Part shown: one piece after another, positions 63,562 to 64,000 of the stretch
Position numbering within the stretch: the stretch's first letter is position 1
Layout of the letters: each line of letters opens with the position of its first letter
From: a virus
Strand: one strand, 5' to 3'
Length of the DNA stretch: 64,000 nucleotides
Virus record (IMG/VR): IMGVR_UViG_3300021139_001840
Coordinates: 32,792-96,791 of that record
The notes under the pieces: generated by a model
What the model was told of the DNA's origin: nothing
Databases searched by the model: none
Seen by the model: only the letters and a program-made list of their open reading frames with translations
Made by a program: the position numbers and the translations under genes

Positions 63562-63848
63562 ACGCAAATGAACTTACTGCTTTAATTTCAGAATGTTTGA
63601 GAGAAACAGACGACCACGAGTTTTTCTTAAAACTTGAATCTGTGCTACGCCAGCAACAAGCGGAAATAGATGCGTTACGAAAAGAACTAGATACAGCAAA
63701 CAAAGCCTATATGTGGATGGATGAAACATACAAAGGAAATTTAGCTGAAATAGAAGCGTTGAAAGCAAAAATTCAAGAATTAGAACCAAAGAAAACAGCT
63801 TTAGAAAAGAAGATGGAACTCCATATAAGAAAGGCACAAGAGAAATGA
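63558..63848 (+). CDS. Small MNANEL-family protein, copy 2
   Basis: The 96-residue product starts MNANELTALISECL and has LRQQQAEIDALRKEL, followed by a long heptad coiled coil to the end. Paralogue of copy 1; both link through ATGA overlaps. Function unknown. Confidence 0.6.
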   Translation: MNANELTALISECLRETDDHEFFLKLESVLRQQQAEIDALRKELDTANKAYMWMDETYKGNLAEIEALKAKIQELEPKKTALEKKMELHIRKAQEK

Positions 63849-64000
63849 ACGTACAGATAAGAATCAACCGGGACACAGATGCTGTTGAAATCTTCACAGG
63901 TGACAAATGGGTTGCCACTTATGTTCAAGAAGACATTGACAAATTACAAGCTGAAAATGACTCACTGAAAGCTGATGCTGAAAGACTGGATTGGATATGG
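63845..64000 (+). CDS. Coiled-coil hypothetical protein (partial)
   Basis: The first 52 residues (MNVQIRINRDTDAVEIF...) end at the window edge. DKLQAENDSLKADAERLDWIW is a coiled coil like those of the preceding two genes. ATGA overlap with copy 2. Confidence 0.55.
   Translation, partial: MNVQIRINRDTDAVEIFTGDKWVATYVQEDIDKLQAENDSLKADAERLDWIW

Noticed and set aside
1-64000. CRISPR arrays, insertion sequences, integrase or attachment sites
   Set aside because: No array of regular repeats, transposase or integrase frame was seen; the mobile elements are homing endonuclease genes.

Overview
This window is an AT-rich, densely coded stretch of a large T4-like tailed phage (myovirus type) of a Gram-negative host. 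The T4 replication core is present: family-B DNA polymerase gp43, sliding clamp gp45, clamp loader gp44, a flap endonuclease of the T4 RNase H type and a DsbA-like late-transcription protein. A gp31/GroES-like co-chaperonin, repeated late-promoter motifs (ACTAAATA or TATAAATA) and genes overlapping by ATGA, TTGA or TAATG fit the same picture. Spanin-type lipoproteins, a beta-barrel protein and polysaccharide genes point to a Gram-negative host. The host cannot be identified from the window, which looks like an environmental (possibly freshwater or marine) phage.

Layout. 1-4.0 kb: end of a virion gene, a short DnaE-like fragment, co-chaperonin and clamp loader. 4.0-7.4 kb: HAD phosphatase, reverse-strand homing endonuclease and phoH. 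7.5-10.1 kb: lysis cassette (GH19 endolysin, spanin-like membrane protein, two lipoproteins, a GTA-type holin). 10.2-13.3 kb: J-domain protein and a ClpA-like unfoldase. 13.3-26 kb: a block of probable virion or internal proteins, several with T4 capsid-targeting-like N-termini and enzyme domains (nucleotidyltransferase-metallopeptidase, GP88-like, RibD-GNAT, GNAT, Dps). 26-34 kb: glycosyltransferase, DsbA-like protein, polymerase, methyltransferase, clamp and a DpdA-like DNA transglycosylase. 34-50.9 kb: nucleotide-sugar and surface-polysaccharide genes interleaved with 7-deazaguanine genes (folE, queD-like, queE). 50.9-55.5 kb: flap endonuclease, kinase-nucleotidyltransferase, MazG-like and small proteins. 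55.5-61.6 kb: an RNA-rich region with about a dozen tRNAs, a circularly permuted tmRNA, highly structured non-coding DNA, a cold-shock protein, an outer-membrane-like protein and two homing endonucleases. 61.6-64 kb: metallophosphoesterase, HAD protein and a chain of tiny overlapping genes.

How it works together. DpdA with FolE, QueD-like and QueE suggests that 7-deazaguanine is built into phage DNA as protection against restriction; QueC is not in the window. The phage brings translation parts (tRNAs including an initiator type, and tmRNA) and protein quality-control parts (GroES, J-protein, ClpA). The tmRNA encodes an unusually long tag, so a phage tag read by a phage unfoldase is the most exciting hypothesis here. 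Seven homing endonuclease genes pepper the window. Two share a covarying hairpin leader, and one appears to have captured the 3' end of queD. Many early and late promoters sit only 4-8 nt upstream of start codons, implying extensive leaderless translation.
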